Shown here one piece after another: positions 1 to 6,848 of a stretch of 19,888 bases of DNA. The stretch lies in assembly GCA_016213985.1 (NCBI GenBank), contig JACRPJ010000100.1:1-19888 (forward strand). The letters run 5' to 3'. Position 1 is the stretch's first letter. Every line of letters starts with the position of its first letter. The notes under the pieces were generated by a model. It was not told the DNA's origin and searched no databases. It saw nothing but the letters and a program-made list of their open reading frames with translations. Source of the DNA: Candidatus Woesearchaeota archaeon (lineage in GTDB: Archaea; Nanobdellota; Nanobdellia; Woesearchaeales; GW2011-AR9). A program made the translations under genes and the position numbers.

Positions 1-164
1 GATCCAACTTACAGGATGTAGGAGTAGATGAAGATAAATTACGCAAAGTGACCGTCATCCCAGTAAATTCCATCGAAGAAGTGTTAGAGAATGCTTTGGA
101 TTGGAGCGGGAACGAAAAACTTAGGGATTTAATGATAAACGGAAGTAAAAAAAGGAAACAGTAG
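1..164 (+). CDS. C-terminal end of archaeal Lon protease (LonB-like), partial
   Basis: The window opens inside a plus-strand reading frame of 53 codons that ends at TAG (162-164). The visible protein has a VIPVNSIEEVLENAL segment followed by a lysine-rich tail. That resembles the end of the archaeal membrane-anchored Lon protease, where the S16 protease domain finishes with an IPV..IEEVL helix. The catalytic Ser-Lys dyad and the ATPase domain would lie outside the window, so the assignment rests on about 50 residues only. It converges on hef, with two bases between the stop codons. TAG serves as an ordinary stop here, which matters for the broken QNG1 gene. Confidence 0.55.
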   Translation, partial: SNLQDVGVDEDKLRKVTVIPVNSIEEVLENALDWSGNEKLRDLMINGSKKRKQ

Positions 165-166
165 AT

Positions 167-2425
167 TTATTTCCTTCCATACTTCTCTTCAAATAGGCTT
201 ATAAGCCTTTCTGCCGTCTTTTCTCCAATCCCTTTGAGGTTTACCAATTCTTTTCTAGAAGCATTGACCAGCTCTTTTATCGAGCAGAAGTGTTCTAACA
301 ATAGTCTAGCGGTCTGTATTCCAATCCCGGGCAAAGCCGAAACAAAGAACTCCTGCTGCTCTTTTAGCGAATGCGGCTTGCGTTCGTGATAAGAAACCTC
401 TCGGTCTTTATTCTGCTCCCGTTGGGCCATTATTGCTAGTAGTCCAGCAGTGTCTTTTGGATTTTTGGTGTACAATATGGGTACACCAAAATCCAAGACA
501 ATAGAAGAAAGCATTCCTCGGATAGCATTAGCATGAACTTTTCTCAATGAGTAAATATCTTCTTCCCCCTCAATTATAACTATGGCGCGCTCAAAATTCT
601 TCTTTAAATCACGAACTTGCTCTAACAATCGGCCGTCGATAATGGAAGCTACAAAATCGGGAACGGTCTTTAGCTCTACTGCCACTCTTCCTGAAACCAA
701 GTAGTCGGCTGATTCCAATTGTGCGGTCTTAACTGAAATACCTAAATCAATTAATTCTTTAACAATTCGGTTGTTTTTCTCACGGTGGTCAGCTAAAACA
801 GCCACTACCGGCTCGGTGAAGGTAGTATTAGGAAGAGGTTTGGGAAAAGAGGTAACGCTTGGCCCAAACTGGTTAAGAGTCGCATTAACTCCCTTACTTA
901 CTTTATCCTCTTTGACAGAATAACTAAATTCTTTCTTTAGCGCTTCTAGATTACGATGCATTCTTTTCTCTTTGTGATGTGAGCTCCAGCGATAAGCCTC
1001 ATCACGAGTTCCTGTTGTAACTAAGATTAGAACTTCTCCTTTCTCCAGCCTTCCGGTTCTGCCCCGGCGCTGGATAGAGCGGATTGCACTGGGAATTGGC
1101 TCATAGAAAATCACTTGGTCTACTGAAGGTATGTCTAAACCTTCCTCCCCGACTGATGTACTAGTTAAGACATTGAACTCTCCTGCTCTAAACTGGTCGA
1201 GGATTTCTTTCTGCTGCTTCTGCGAAAATCCAACGCCGTTTTTCTTGGCTTGACCGACAAAAACGTGGTTTTTAACTAAGAGTTCATTCATAGAAATGAC
1301 GATTTCCTCAGCAGAGTCACGGAACTGCGTGAAGATAATAATTTTAGCATCAGGGCGTTTGCCCATTTCATCAGAAATTATCTCTTTTAGTTTTATCAGC
1401 TTGGGATTGGGCACTTTCTCGTCAACCAACTGCCCGGCTAAAAACATTGCTGACTTGAAGTTCTCGTCGAGCACCAGATTCTTAACTGCTTTTACTTTTG
1501 AAGTAAGTGATTCCTGCTGCAGATTGTGTAAATAAGTGTAAAGCTGCTTCGCTCCCTGCGTCTCCAGCAGCTCAAGAGCATGCTCAACTTTAAGTGCTTC
1601 TGCTACTAAAGACATTGAACGTAACGCTTCAAATTCTTTTTCTCCAGTAGATACTTTCTTTTGGAGTTCTCCCTGAATTGCAAGCAACTCGCTTTTGGTA
1701 ACATTGATGGAATCGCAGTAGCCATACTTGTTCACTTCTTCCAGTTTTGACTTGCGGCAGTTTAGGAGAAACTTCTGCACTGCTTTATACGCTTCCGGAA
1801 ATTCGACTTCAATCCACTTCATTTTTATTTGCTGGACATAGGGACGAACATCAGGATCTTTTTCGGTGCGTACTTCTACTTTTTCGATGAGCAGATTAGC
1901 ACAGATTTCTTTTATTTTCTCCAGGTCACTTCCGGGAGAGGCGGTTAAGGCCAGAATTCGAGGGAACTTAGCTGACTTTTCGTACTGCTGGGCGAGCCAG
2001 ACGTAGGAATACTCTCCGGTGGCATGTTGAGCTTCATCAAAAATAAGTAAGCTGGTCTCTTCCAATTTGATGCGTTTGTTGATCAAATCATTCTCTAAAC
2101 CTTGTGGGGTGCTTATGACAATTTGTGCGTCTTTCCATAGCTCCTCTCTGGTCTCTGGAGCCACGCTTCCGGTGAATACCACTATTTTTTCTGTAGGGAT
2201 ATCTAAATGCCGGCGGAAGGTTTCGGCATGCTGGTCGCAGAGGGGCTTGGTGGGAGAGAGCATTAAGATTTTATAGTGAGGGTAGTGAGAAAGGCGTTGG
2301 GCTGCGAGCAGGAAGGCGATGGCCGTCTTTCCCAAGCCGGTAGGCAATACCACTAGCGTATTGTGTTGGACAGCAGTAGCCAGGATGGTCTCCTGGTACA
2401 GCCGGGGGGTGAAGTCACGGAGCAT
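167..2425 (-). CDS. hef: Hef-type SF2 helicase / XPF-family structure-specific nuclease
   Basis: 752 residues. The N-terminal half is an SF2 helicase: Walker A PTGLGKT (28-34), DEAQH (130-134), TASPG (161-165) and motif VI QRRGRTGR (452-459). An insertion between the RecA lobes (about 200-340) fits Hef/FANCM. An ERCC4-type nuclease follows (about 538-665) with D546, D574 and the signature ELKTVPD (584-590). A tandem helix-hairpin-helix domain ends the protein (LPGIG 698-702, KGIG 731-734). Hef proteins process stalled replication forks and branched DNA in archaea. The usual ERK triad reads ELK here, replacing the conserved arginine by leucine. The ATG overlaps the end of xerA by 11 nt, so translation is probably coupled. 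Domain identity is strong; nuclease activity is uncertain because of the ELK change. Confidence 0.95.
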   Translation of the reverse strand: MLRDFTPRLYQETILATAVQHNTLVVLPTGLGKTAIAFLLAAQRLSHYPHYKILMLSPTKPLCDQHAETFRRHLDIPTEKIVVFTGSVAPETREELWKDAQIVISTPQGLENDLINKRIKLEETSLLIFDEAQHATGEYSYVWLAQQYEKSAKFPRILALTASPGSDLEKIKEICANLLIEKVEVRTEKDPDVRPYVQQIKMKWIEVEFPEAYKAVQKFLLNCRKSKLEEVNKYGYCDSINVTKSELLAIQGELQKKVSTGEKEFEALRSMSLVAEALKVEHALELLETQGAKQLYTYLHNLQQESLTSKVKAVKNLVLDENFKSAMFLAGQLVDEKVPNPKLIKLKEIISDEMGKRPDAKIIIFTQFRDSAEEIVISMNELLVKNHVFVGQAKKNGVGFSQKQQKEILDQFRAGEFNVLTSTSVGEEGLDIPSVDQVIFYEPIPSAIRSIQRRGRTGRLEKGEVLILVTTGTRDEAYRWSSHHKEKRMHRNLEALKKEFSYSVKEDKVSKGVNATLNQFGPSVTSFPKPLPNTTFTEPVVAVLADHREKNNRIVKELIDLGISVKTAQLESADYLVSGRVAVELKTVPDFVASIIDGRLLEQVRDLKKNFERAIVIIEGEEDIYSLRKVHANAIRGMLSSIVLDFGVPILYTKNPKDTAGLLAIMAQREQNKDREVSYHERKPHSLKEQQEFFVSALPGIGIQTARLLLEHFCSIKELVNASRKELVNLKGIGEKTAERLISLFEEKYGRK

Positions 2426-3290
2426 GGGTAGCTTTAATAGGTAGGGGTTTATATTTTTTATCCTCTAAAAGAGTATCATACGGACTTTTTACTAGGGTTA
2501 ACTTTGGACGGACTGTATGTGTATAAATCATGGTAGTTTCTAATTTGCTATGCCCTAACAACTCTTTCACTTCGATTAAAGAATAGCCGTTTTCCAAGAG
2601 ATGAGTCGCAAAGGAATGGCGTAAAGAGTGGGGAGTGATATGTTTAGGCAGCTCTGCTTTCTGCCTCGCTTCCTCCAAAATCTTACGAACGCTGCTGCCA
2701 CTATAATGGTGATTTTGGTACCCGGAAAAGAGCCAGTCGTCTGCTGTTAAATTATTGGAGCTTACCCACTCTTTCAGCTCGCTGCTTAATTTATCGGGAA
2801 TGATGAAAAGGCGGTCTTTTCCTCCCTTGCCATCTCGAACCCAGCCATAACCTGTATTAAAGTCTAAGTCTTTTACTTTTAGGTTTACCACTTCGCTTAC
2901 CCGAAAACCGGAACCGTAAGTTAGGATTAGAATGAGTCTAGGTTTAGTTTTGTCCAAAACCCCTAAAAAGCGACCCATCTCTTCTTGGGTTAAGCATTCA
3001 GGCAGACGTTTGCGTACTTTGATATTAGGAAAATTTACGGTTAAGCGCTTTCCCAAAACTTGTTCATAAAAGAAACGTAAAGCGTGGAGATAAACATTAA
3101 TGGTGCTTCCGGAGCGGCCCAATTTAATTAGTTGAATTAAATGGGCTTCGACGTCTTCCTTATTTACCTCATGCGGTTGCTTGTGGCAGGTGCGCAGAAA
3201 TTTGCTAACTGCGTAGGTATAAGTTTTGATGGTCTCTGTTCTCAAGCCTCTGCGTAATCCTTCCCTTTCTACCAGTCCAGATAATTCCAT
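2415..3290 (-). CDS. xerA: XerA-like tyrosine recombinase
   Basis: 291 residues, a normal length for Xer recombinases. The N-terminal SAM-like core-binding domain covers about 1-90 and the catalytic domain about 95-270. The full active site is visible: R130 (GSGFRVSE), K155 in the beta-hairpin GKGGK, H221 and R224 (HSLRHSFATH), H247 (LLGHS) and nucleophile Y256 (IYTH). Archaeal XerA resolves chromosome dimers at a dif site; related enzymes integrate mobile DNA. No IntI-type extra domain is seen. A TATA-like GGTATTAAAAG lies about 27 nt upstream of the ATG. The gene sits at the edge of the accessory island and heads the xerA-hef pair. Whether it acts on the repeats of the island is inference. 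Confidence 0.93.
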   Translation of the reverse strand: MELSGLVEREGLRRGLRTETIKTYTYAVSKFLRTCHKQPHEVNKEDVEAHLIQLIKLGRSGSTINVYLHALRFFYEQVLGKRLTVNFPNIKVRKRLPECLTQEEMGRFLGVLDKTKPRLILILTYGSGFRVSEVVNLKVKDLDFNTGYGWVRDGKGGKDRLFIIPDKLSSELKEWVSSNNLTADDWLFSGYQNHHYSGSSVRKILEEARQKAELPKHITPHSLRHSFATHLLENGYSLIEVKELLGHSKLETTMIYTHTVRPKLTLVKSPYDTLLEDKKYKPLPIKATHAP

Positions 3291-3636
3291 TCCTATAATT
3301 TAACTCAAACTTCTTTTAATACCTTAGCCATAGTTGTCCAGTGTGGGAGTGGCTCATTAAGAACGGCTGGAACCCCTAAATTTTTAACTTTTAGACCGCC
3401 AGGCACTGGTCAAGTATATTTGTCTAGTGGCTTAGTATCCACTTTTGGTTCTTCTGGAGGTTATTATATGTGAGTCACGTAATAGTTATGTGCTTATGGA
3501 TTCAGCAACAAGTCATAAAGAGCGAAATCTCCCACTTAATAGCCAAAGTGGATATAATAAGAGTTCTGTTCAATTTGCCTCACTTTTTCTAATTTAAACT
3601 TTAGGTGTTTAATATTAGGTTCGGCAAACTTCTCCG
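3291..3636. other. Gene-free region upstream of xerA
   Basis: No convincing reading frame is seen on either strand. Next to xerA it holds the promoter. Further out there is an imperfect inverted repeat: CTTAGTATCCACTTTTGG (3431-3448) against CCAAAGTGGATATAATAAG (3543-3561). The short palindrome CCAGGCACTGG lies around 3400-3410. It borders core A of the island and could be a decayed gene unit or a recombination site; nothing visible settles which. Confidence 0.4.
3311..3323 (-). promoter_or_regulatory. TATA box of xerA-hef
   Basis: The minus strand reads GGTATTAAAAGAA, centred about 27 nt upstream of the xerA ATG. That spacing fits archaeal leaderless or near-leaderless transcription. Confidence 0.5.
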
Positions 3637-3709
3637 CTCCTCGCCTGCGGGCTGCAGTGCTCGACCCCGGCGTAAAGCCGTGGGAACAGAACGAACGTTA
3701 TGTTGAATT
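3637..3709 (+). repeat. Intergenic core repeat A (double stem-loop)
   Basis: It starts CTCCTCGCCTG and ends GTTATGTTGAATT. Stem-loop 1 is a CCC(C)CGGC / GCCG(T)GGG type stem around loop GTAAA (3672-3676). Stem-loop 2 pairs AACAGAAC with GTTATGTT (one mismatch). Cores B and C keep the layout with different stem 1 sequences. Confidence 0.7.
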
Positions 3710-3765
3710 CCTCCGTCCGTGAATTTAGGTATCGCTAACGCTCTTTCCCAAAATAAAACTGAATA

Positions 3766-3777
3766 AGTGTGGGGTGC
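3766..3777. repeat. Left outer arm of TPR unit
   Basis: AGTGTGGGGTGC. Its exact reverse complement lies at 5169-5180 on the other side of the gene. The sequence between core and arm is also partly shared (TCCGTGAA in both). Confidence 0.75.
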
Positions 3778-3783
3778 TTTTGA

Positions 3784-5109
3784 TTACATTAACTGCTGAA
3801 CTCTTTGAGTTCTATCTAGAAACTGTTTTGTAATTTCAACATTAGGGGCTAATTCCAATGACCTCTCTAAATCTCTCTGAGAATCTTCATAATTTCCTCT
3901 AACCTGATTTACGCTTCCTAATAATAAATGAGCGACATGATTTTCTGGACGAGCTTTTATTGCTTCCCAAACTACTTCAGCTGCTTTATCTAATTCTCCT
4001 AACCTAAAATAAGCATCTCCAAGATAAACAAAAAATTCTGACCTAGCCAATGGACTTTCTACTTCTTCAAATACATCTCTTACCATTTCCAAAGCTTGAG
4101 CAGCATGAGCATATCGTCCTCGGTACATTAAAACTCTATTTAATGCCATCAAATATTCAGGATTATGACTTTGCTCAAATGCTCTCCCTAACATTATTCT
4201 TGCTGGGTCTGATAAAATTGGTGAAATAGTATCTCCTTCTTCAGCTAATCTATAAAGTAGTTGAGCAGATTCTTCTACTTGGTTAGGATTAACATAAGCA
4301 GTTCCATTACTTCTATGTGTATCTCCGCTAGTTAATTCTAATCTAACAGAATTTCCATTTCCTAACGGGAATACTTCACCAAAATAATCCTCAAACTTTT
4401 GATCCATTGTTCTGCCAACACAAACATATGGACCAAAAAGAATTTGCACTGTAACTCCCCTATTTAATGCTTCCTCAAAAGCAAGAGGTCCAGTTATTCC
4501 TCGTAATGGATATGTTGGCTCTCCCCCTAACGTCCCAGTAAAAATTAGCATTCGATCTTTCGTTCTTCTTAACGTTGCAACATCTGGTTCACTACCTTCA
4601 ATTCTCGCAACAGCATCAATAAGACCAACATATCTACTAGAAACGGGCTTGTCTTTTCTTATACCAATTCTTTTCAAAAATAAACCCATTAATCCTTGTT
4701 TTTCTTCTACAACCTCAGATTCTGCCTCAGCTTCTAAATATTTAACCAATTTATCTGGTGGTAAAACCTTACTCAATGCTTGGAAATGTTGCAAATCATG
4801 TCGCTCTACAGATAAAAATCTTCTTGGAAATCTTCCAGCATATTCTTCCAGCCGCGAGATTTCTCCTTCCCTTTTTGTTGAAAATGCTTCCTCCTCAGAA
4901 ACAACATGTAAACCATATGGAAAACTTTTTCTCCTTCTTCTCACTAAAACTGCTTCAGAATGGGTTGGATCATAAAAACAATCAGCTAAACCTACTTCAG
5001 CTAAAACTCTTAAATGCTCAGAACTTAAATCAGAAGACACTACTGTTGCTTTCCCATTGGCAGTAGCTAAAAACCCAAATCCCCGCAACAAATGATCTAA
5101 CTTTTTCAT
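3784..5109 (-). CDS. Uncharacterised TPR protein with a possible PLD-like middle region
   Basis: 441 residues, not recognised as a named family. The C-terminal part (about 318-422) is helical with TPR-type spacing, clearest in YLGDAYFRLGELDKAAEVV and LLLGSVNQVRGNYEDSQRDL. The middle (about 185-290) reads as strand-helix-strand: MLIFTG, then AFEEALNRGVTVQILFGP. That pattern recalls phospholipase-D-like folds, but no HxK catalytic motif is visible. The N-terminal about 100 residues are basic, with an RRRRK patch at 57-61. No signal peptide or membrane segment is seen, so it is probably cytoplasmic. It stands alone between cores A and B and is flanked by nested inverted repeats; one arm lies inside its 3' coding end (residues about 419-423, ELAPN). 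A role in protein interaction is inferred from TPR only. Confidence 0.8.
   Translation of the reverse strand: MKKLDHLLRGFGFLATANGKATVVSSDLSSEHLRVLAEVGLADCFYDPTHSEAVLVRRRRKSFPYGLHVVSEEEAFSTKREGEISRLEEYAGRFPRRFLSVERHDLQHFQALSKVLPPDKLVKYLEAEAESEVVEEKQGLMGLFLKRIGIRKDKPVSSRYVGLIDAVARIEGSEPDVATLRRTKDRMLIFTGTLGGEPTYPLRGITGPLAFEEALNRGVTVQILFGPYVCVGRTMDQKFEDYFGEVFPLGNGNSVRLELTSGDTHRSNGTAYVNPNQVEESAQLLYRLAEEGDTISPILSDPARIMLGRAFEQSHNPEYLMALNRVLMYRGRYAHAAQALEMVRDVFEEVESPLARSEFFVYLGDAYFRLGELDKAAEVVWEAIKARPENHVAHLLLGSVNQVRGNYEDSQRDLERSLELAPNVEITKQFLDRTQRVQQLM
3843..3857. repeat. Left inner arm of TPR unit, inside coding sequence
   Basis: TAGGGGCTAATTCCA lies within the 3' end of the TPR gene and encodes ELAP on the minus strand. 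Its perfect reverse complement is at 5122-5136, upstream of the same gene. Confidence 0.75.
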
Positions 5110-5121
5110 ATTTTACTATAA

Positions 5122-5136
5122 TGGAATTAGCCCCTA
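5122..5136. repeat. Right inner arm of TPR unit
   Basis: TGGAATTAGCCCCTA is the reverse complement of 3843-3857. It sits 12 nt upstream of the TPR start codon. On the plus strand it reads ATG GAA TTA GCC CCT, like a copy of the gene's own 3' end in inverted orientation. Confidence 0.75.
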
Positions 5137-5168
5137 TTTATTCTTTTCTACTCAGAACTACTAATTGG

Positions 5169-5180
5169 GCACCCCACACT
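5169..5180. repeat. Right outer arm of TPR unit
   Basis: GCACCCCACACT is the exact reverse complement of 3766-3777. Confidence 0.75.
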
Positions 5181-5210
5181 ATTGCTGTGTTTTTTTCACG
5201 GACTACGGAA

Positions 5211-5274
5211 CTTCCTCGCTAACGCTCGGCTCCCCACATAAAGTGGGGACAACATAACATCGTTATGTTGAATT
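5211..5274 (+). repeat. Intergenic core repeat B (double stem-loop)
   Basis: It starts CTTCCTCGCTAACGCTCGG and ends GTTGAATT. Stem-loop 1: CCCCAC (5232-5237), loop ATAAA, GTGGGG (5243-5248), all pairs perfect. Stem-loop 2: AACATAAC (5251-5258), loop ATC, GTTATGTT (5262-5269), perfect. Arms of the neighbouring gene units abut both ends. Confidence 0.8.
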
Positions 5275-5287
5275 AATTTGGAGTCCA
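5273..5287. repeat. Left arm of first toxin-antitoxin unit
   Basis: TTAATTTGGAGTCCA. Its perfect reverse complement is at 5994-6008. A second block, GGCAGTTTTCC (5306-5316), matches the reverse complement of 5974-5984 with one mismatch, so the arms are about 45 bp imperfect inverted repeats. Confidence 0.8.
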
Positions 5288-5322
5288 CTAGAACGTTTTA
5301 AAGAGGGCAGTTTTCCTATAGC

Positions 5323-5649
5323 TTAATACCCAAACTTTCTCTCATAATCTTTGTGGTCAAACCATTCCAGAATAGCGGAAATCAATTCAACTTCATTATT
5401 CGGAGCAATAGTATACAAAAGTCTCCAACCACGAGGTAAATCATATTTCCATAAGTTGTTAATTCCATACTTTTGAATATACTCTTTAGGAAATAGTCTT
5501 TTTGGAATTTGAATTCCAGAAAAAGCATTTTCTTTCAAATCCTGAATAGCCCTAATCATTGCTTTTTTGAGAGGATCATCTTCTTTTAGAGAATTAAAGT
5601 TTTTTTCTAGTTCATCAGAGATAAATACAACTTTAGATGGTTTAATCAT
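5323..5649 (-). CDS. RelE/ParE-superfamily toxin
   Basis: 108 residues. The sequence has the compact RelE-fold pattern: an N-terminal helix of lysine-rich heptads (about 10-40), then strands WKYDLPRGWRLLYTI and ELISAILEWFDHKDYERKFGY. The C-terminal EWFDHKDYEKxFGY signature is familiar from archaeal proteins of this type encoded beside a small antitoxin. RelE-fold toxins cut mRNA or otherwise block translation; the exact activity is not shown here. The ATG overlaps the stop of the upstream antitoxin gene by 4 nt (ATGA), typical of coupled toxin-antitoxin operons. The pair sits between cores B and C with private inverted arms. Confidence 0.8.
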   Translation of the reverse strand: MIKPSKVVFISDELEKNFNSLKEDDPLKKAMIRAIQDLKENAFSGIQIPKRLFPKEYIQKYGINNLWKYDLPRGWRLLYTIAPNNEVELISAILEWFDHKDYERKFGY

Positions 5650-5924
5650 ACTACAATCTCCTTTCTCTGCCTAAGCAGTTGGGCAAGTTTGGGGTTCCAG
5701 ATATAAGCAATTTTTCCCTCTTTATCAAAAGCAATTTTGTTAATGCTTTCTAAATAATCTAGAATAACCAAGAAAGTTTGCCACATTACCTGTCGAGGAA
5801 GTTTTTTCCACAATTCTGTTCTGTTGTATTCTCCACTATTTTCTTCTATGGTTTTTTCTACAATTAATACTGTATCTAAAGTTGGTGAACGTACAAGTGG
5901 GTTTTCTAATGCTTGTGCTTGCAT
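5646..5924 (-). CDS. Winged-helix-like antitoxin partner of the RelE-like toxin
   Basis: 92 residues. The middle (about 15-80) looks like a small winged-helix domain: SPTLDTVLIVEKTIEENSGE, then LWKKLPRQVMWQTFLVILDYLE, and a beta-wing KIAFDKEGKIAYIWNP. Genes of this kind regularly precede the EWFDHKDYE-type toxin in archaea, so an antitoxin and autorepressor role is likely by context. It is first in the operon and overlaps the toxin start by 4 nt. A TATA-like AGATTTATATAT lies about 26 nt upstream of its ATG. Confidence 0.75.
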   Translation of the reverse strand: MQAQALENPLVRSPTLDTVLIVEKTIEENSGEYNRTELWKKLPRQVMWQTFLVILDYLESINKIAFDKEGKIAYIWNPKLAQLLRQRKEIVV

Positions 5925-5940
5925 AACTACCTAATATATC

Positions 5941-5957
5941 AATTGATATATAAATCT
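5941..5957 (-). promoter_or_regulatory. TATA box of RelE-type toxin-antitoxin operon
   Basis: The minus strand reads AGATTTATATATCAATT, about 26 nt upstream of the antitoxin ATG at 5924. Confidence 0.5.
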
Positions 5958-5993
5958 TTCTATCAATTTTAACGGAAAACCGCCCCAAACAAC

Positions 5994-6008
5994 TGGACTC
6001 CAAATTAA
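5994..6008. repeat. Right arm of first toxin-antitoxin unit
   Basis: TGGACTCCAAATTAA is the perfect reverse complement of 5273-5287 and directly abuts core C. Confidence 0.8.
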
Positions 6009-6072
6009 CTTCCTCGCTGCGGTTCGGACTTTGGCATAAAGCCAAAGCAACATAACATCATTATGTCGAATT
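6009..6072 (+). repeat. Intergenic core repeat C (double stem-loop)
   Basis: It starts CTTCCTCGCTGCGG, as in core B. Stem-loop 1: CTTTGGC (6029-6035), loop ATAAA, GCCAAAG (6041-6047). Stem-loop 2: ACATAA / TTATGT around CATCA. Stem 1 differs entirely from B yet still pairs perfectly around the same loop. Confidence 0.8.
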
Positions 6073-6143
6073 ATTACTCGGCGGCCTTTTGATTCTTTCA
6101 CCAATAGATTTATTAGCATCTTCCGTAGTAAGATAATTTAGTG

Positions 6144-6158
6144 AAAATGGCAGAAAAT
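6144..6158. repeat. Left arm of PIN/RHH unit
   Basis: AAAATGGCAGAAAAT includes the PIN toxin start codon. Its perfect reverse complement is at 6877-6891. A second block, TAGTAAGAT (6126-6134), is mirrored at 6906-6914. Confidence 0.8.
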
Positions 6159-6557
6159 CTTTACTATTTTGATACTTCAATCTGGATAGACTTTTATGAT
6201 AAAAGAGGTTACAATGGAGAAGTCGCTAAAAAACTACTAGAAAAAATAATCCTCCAAGATGACTTTGTTCTCTACTCGGACATTGTTGTTATCGAGCTGA
6301 AGAAACTTGGCTTTTCCGAATATGAAATTAATCAAATTTTCAGCATTGCAAAACCAGACCACATAAAAAGAGTTCACTCAACCAAAAACCAGATAGAAGA
6401 AGCGAAAAAGCTTGCTAAACAAAAAGATGTCCCCCTACGTGATGCCCTTCATGCAATTCTCGCTCGTGATCACCAAGCACAACTTATCTCAAGAGACTGG
6501 GACTTTGAAAGGTTAAAAGATATAACTACAGCAAAGAAACCAGAGGACTTAATCTAA
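6147..6557 (+). CDS. vapC: PIN-domain ribonuclease toxin (VapC-like)
   Basis: 136 residues from ATG 6147; a GTG at 6141 would add two residues. The PIN fold is clear: YYFDTS with D9, then E50 (IVVIE), D99 (LRDALHAILARD) and D117 (SRDWDF). This is the four-acid metal site of VapC ribonucleases, which cleave tRNA or other RNA. A TATA-like AGATTTATTAGC lies at about 6108-6119. The gene converges on a ribbon-helix-helix gene and the two 3' ends overlap by 9 nt, whereas vapBC genes normally run in tandem with the antitoxin first. The unit lies between cores C and D. Confidence 0.88.
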   Translation: MAENLYYFDTSIWIDFYDKRGYNGEVAKKLLEKIILQDDFVLYSDIVVIELKKLGFSEYEINQIFSIAKPDHIKRVHSTKNQIEEAKKLAKQKDVPLRDALHAILARDHQAQLISRDWDFERLKDITTAKKPEDLI

Positions 6558-6824
6558 TTCAACACCTAATTCTTTAGCAATTTCCTTCACTGCTTCCTTC
6601 CCTGCTCTGTGTACGTCTTCATCAGTGATTTTTCGACCTTTCTTTGCACCAGCACCATAAGCCTGTTCTAAACGCAGCAGTGCTTTTCGCTTCTCTAGCT
6701 CGTGAATCTTATCCCTTACTGCTTCACGGATAAACTCTGTTTTGGTGGCATATCTATTTTCTTTCATGACCTCTTCTAGCTCTTGAACAAAGTCCTCATC
6801 AAATCTGATGGATATTGTTTCCAT
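6549..6824 (-). CDS. Ribbon-helix-helix (CopG/MetJ-type) antitoxin
   Basis: 91 residues from ATG 6824. METISIRFDEDFVQELEEVMKE followed by YATKTEFIREAVRDKI is the ribbon-helix-helix DNA-binding fold, with a charged helical tail (KKGRKITDEDVHRAGKEAVKEI) that would bind the toxin. A longer frame reaches back to 6902, but the extra residues are unlike the family, and the TATA box TTTATATA lies about 30 nt upstream of 6824. That supports the shorter, leaderless start. It is convergent with and overlaps the PIN gene, which is its likely partner. Confidence 0.85.
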   Translation of the reverse strand: METISIRFDEDFVQELEEVMKENRYATKTEFIREAVRDKIHELEKRKALLRLEQAYGAGAKKGRKITDEDVHRAGKEAVKEIAKELGVELD

Positions 6825-6848
6825 TGTAATATATAGTATAACATAGTA

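Noticed and set aside
3543..3561. Archaeal dif site near xerA (GTGGATATAA)
   Set aside because: One half resembles a dif arm as I recall it, but the expected inverted second arm after a 6-nt spacer is not there.
5121..5213. 33-codon plus-strand frame starting MELAP
   Set aside because: It arises from the inverted copy of the TPR gene's 3' end; no promoter or further similarity supports expression.
5211..5274. Core repeats as integron attC sites
   Set aside because: CATAAC and GTTATG halves are present but only 3 nt apart. They lack the R''-L''-L'-R' arrangement, and the neighbouring recombinase shows no IntI insertion. Arms sit on both sides of the gene rather than only at its 3' end.
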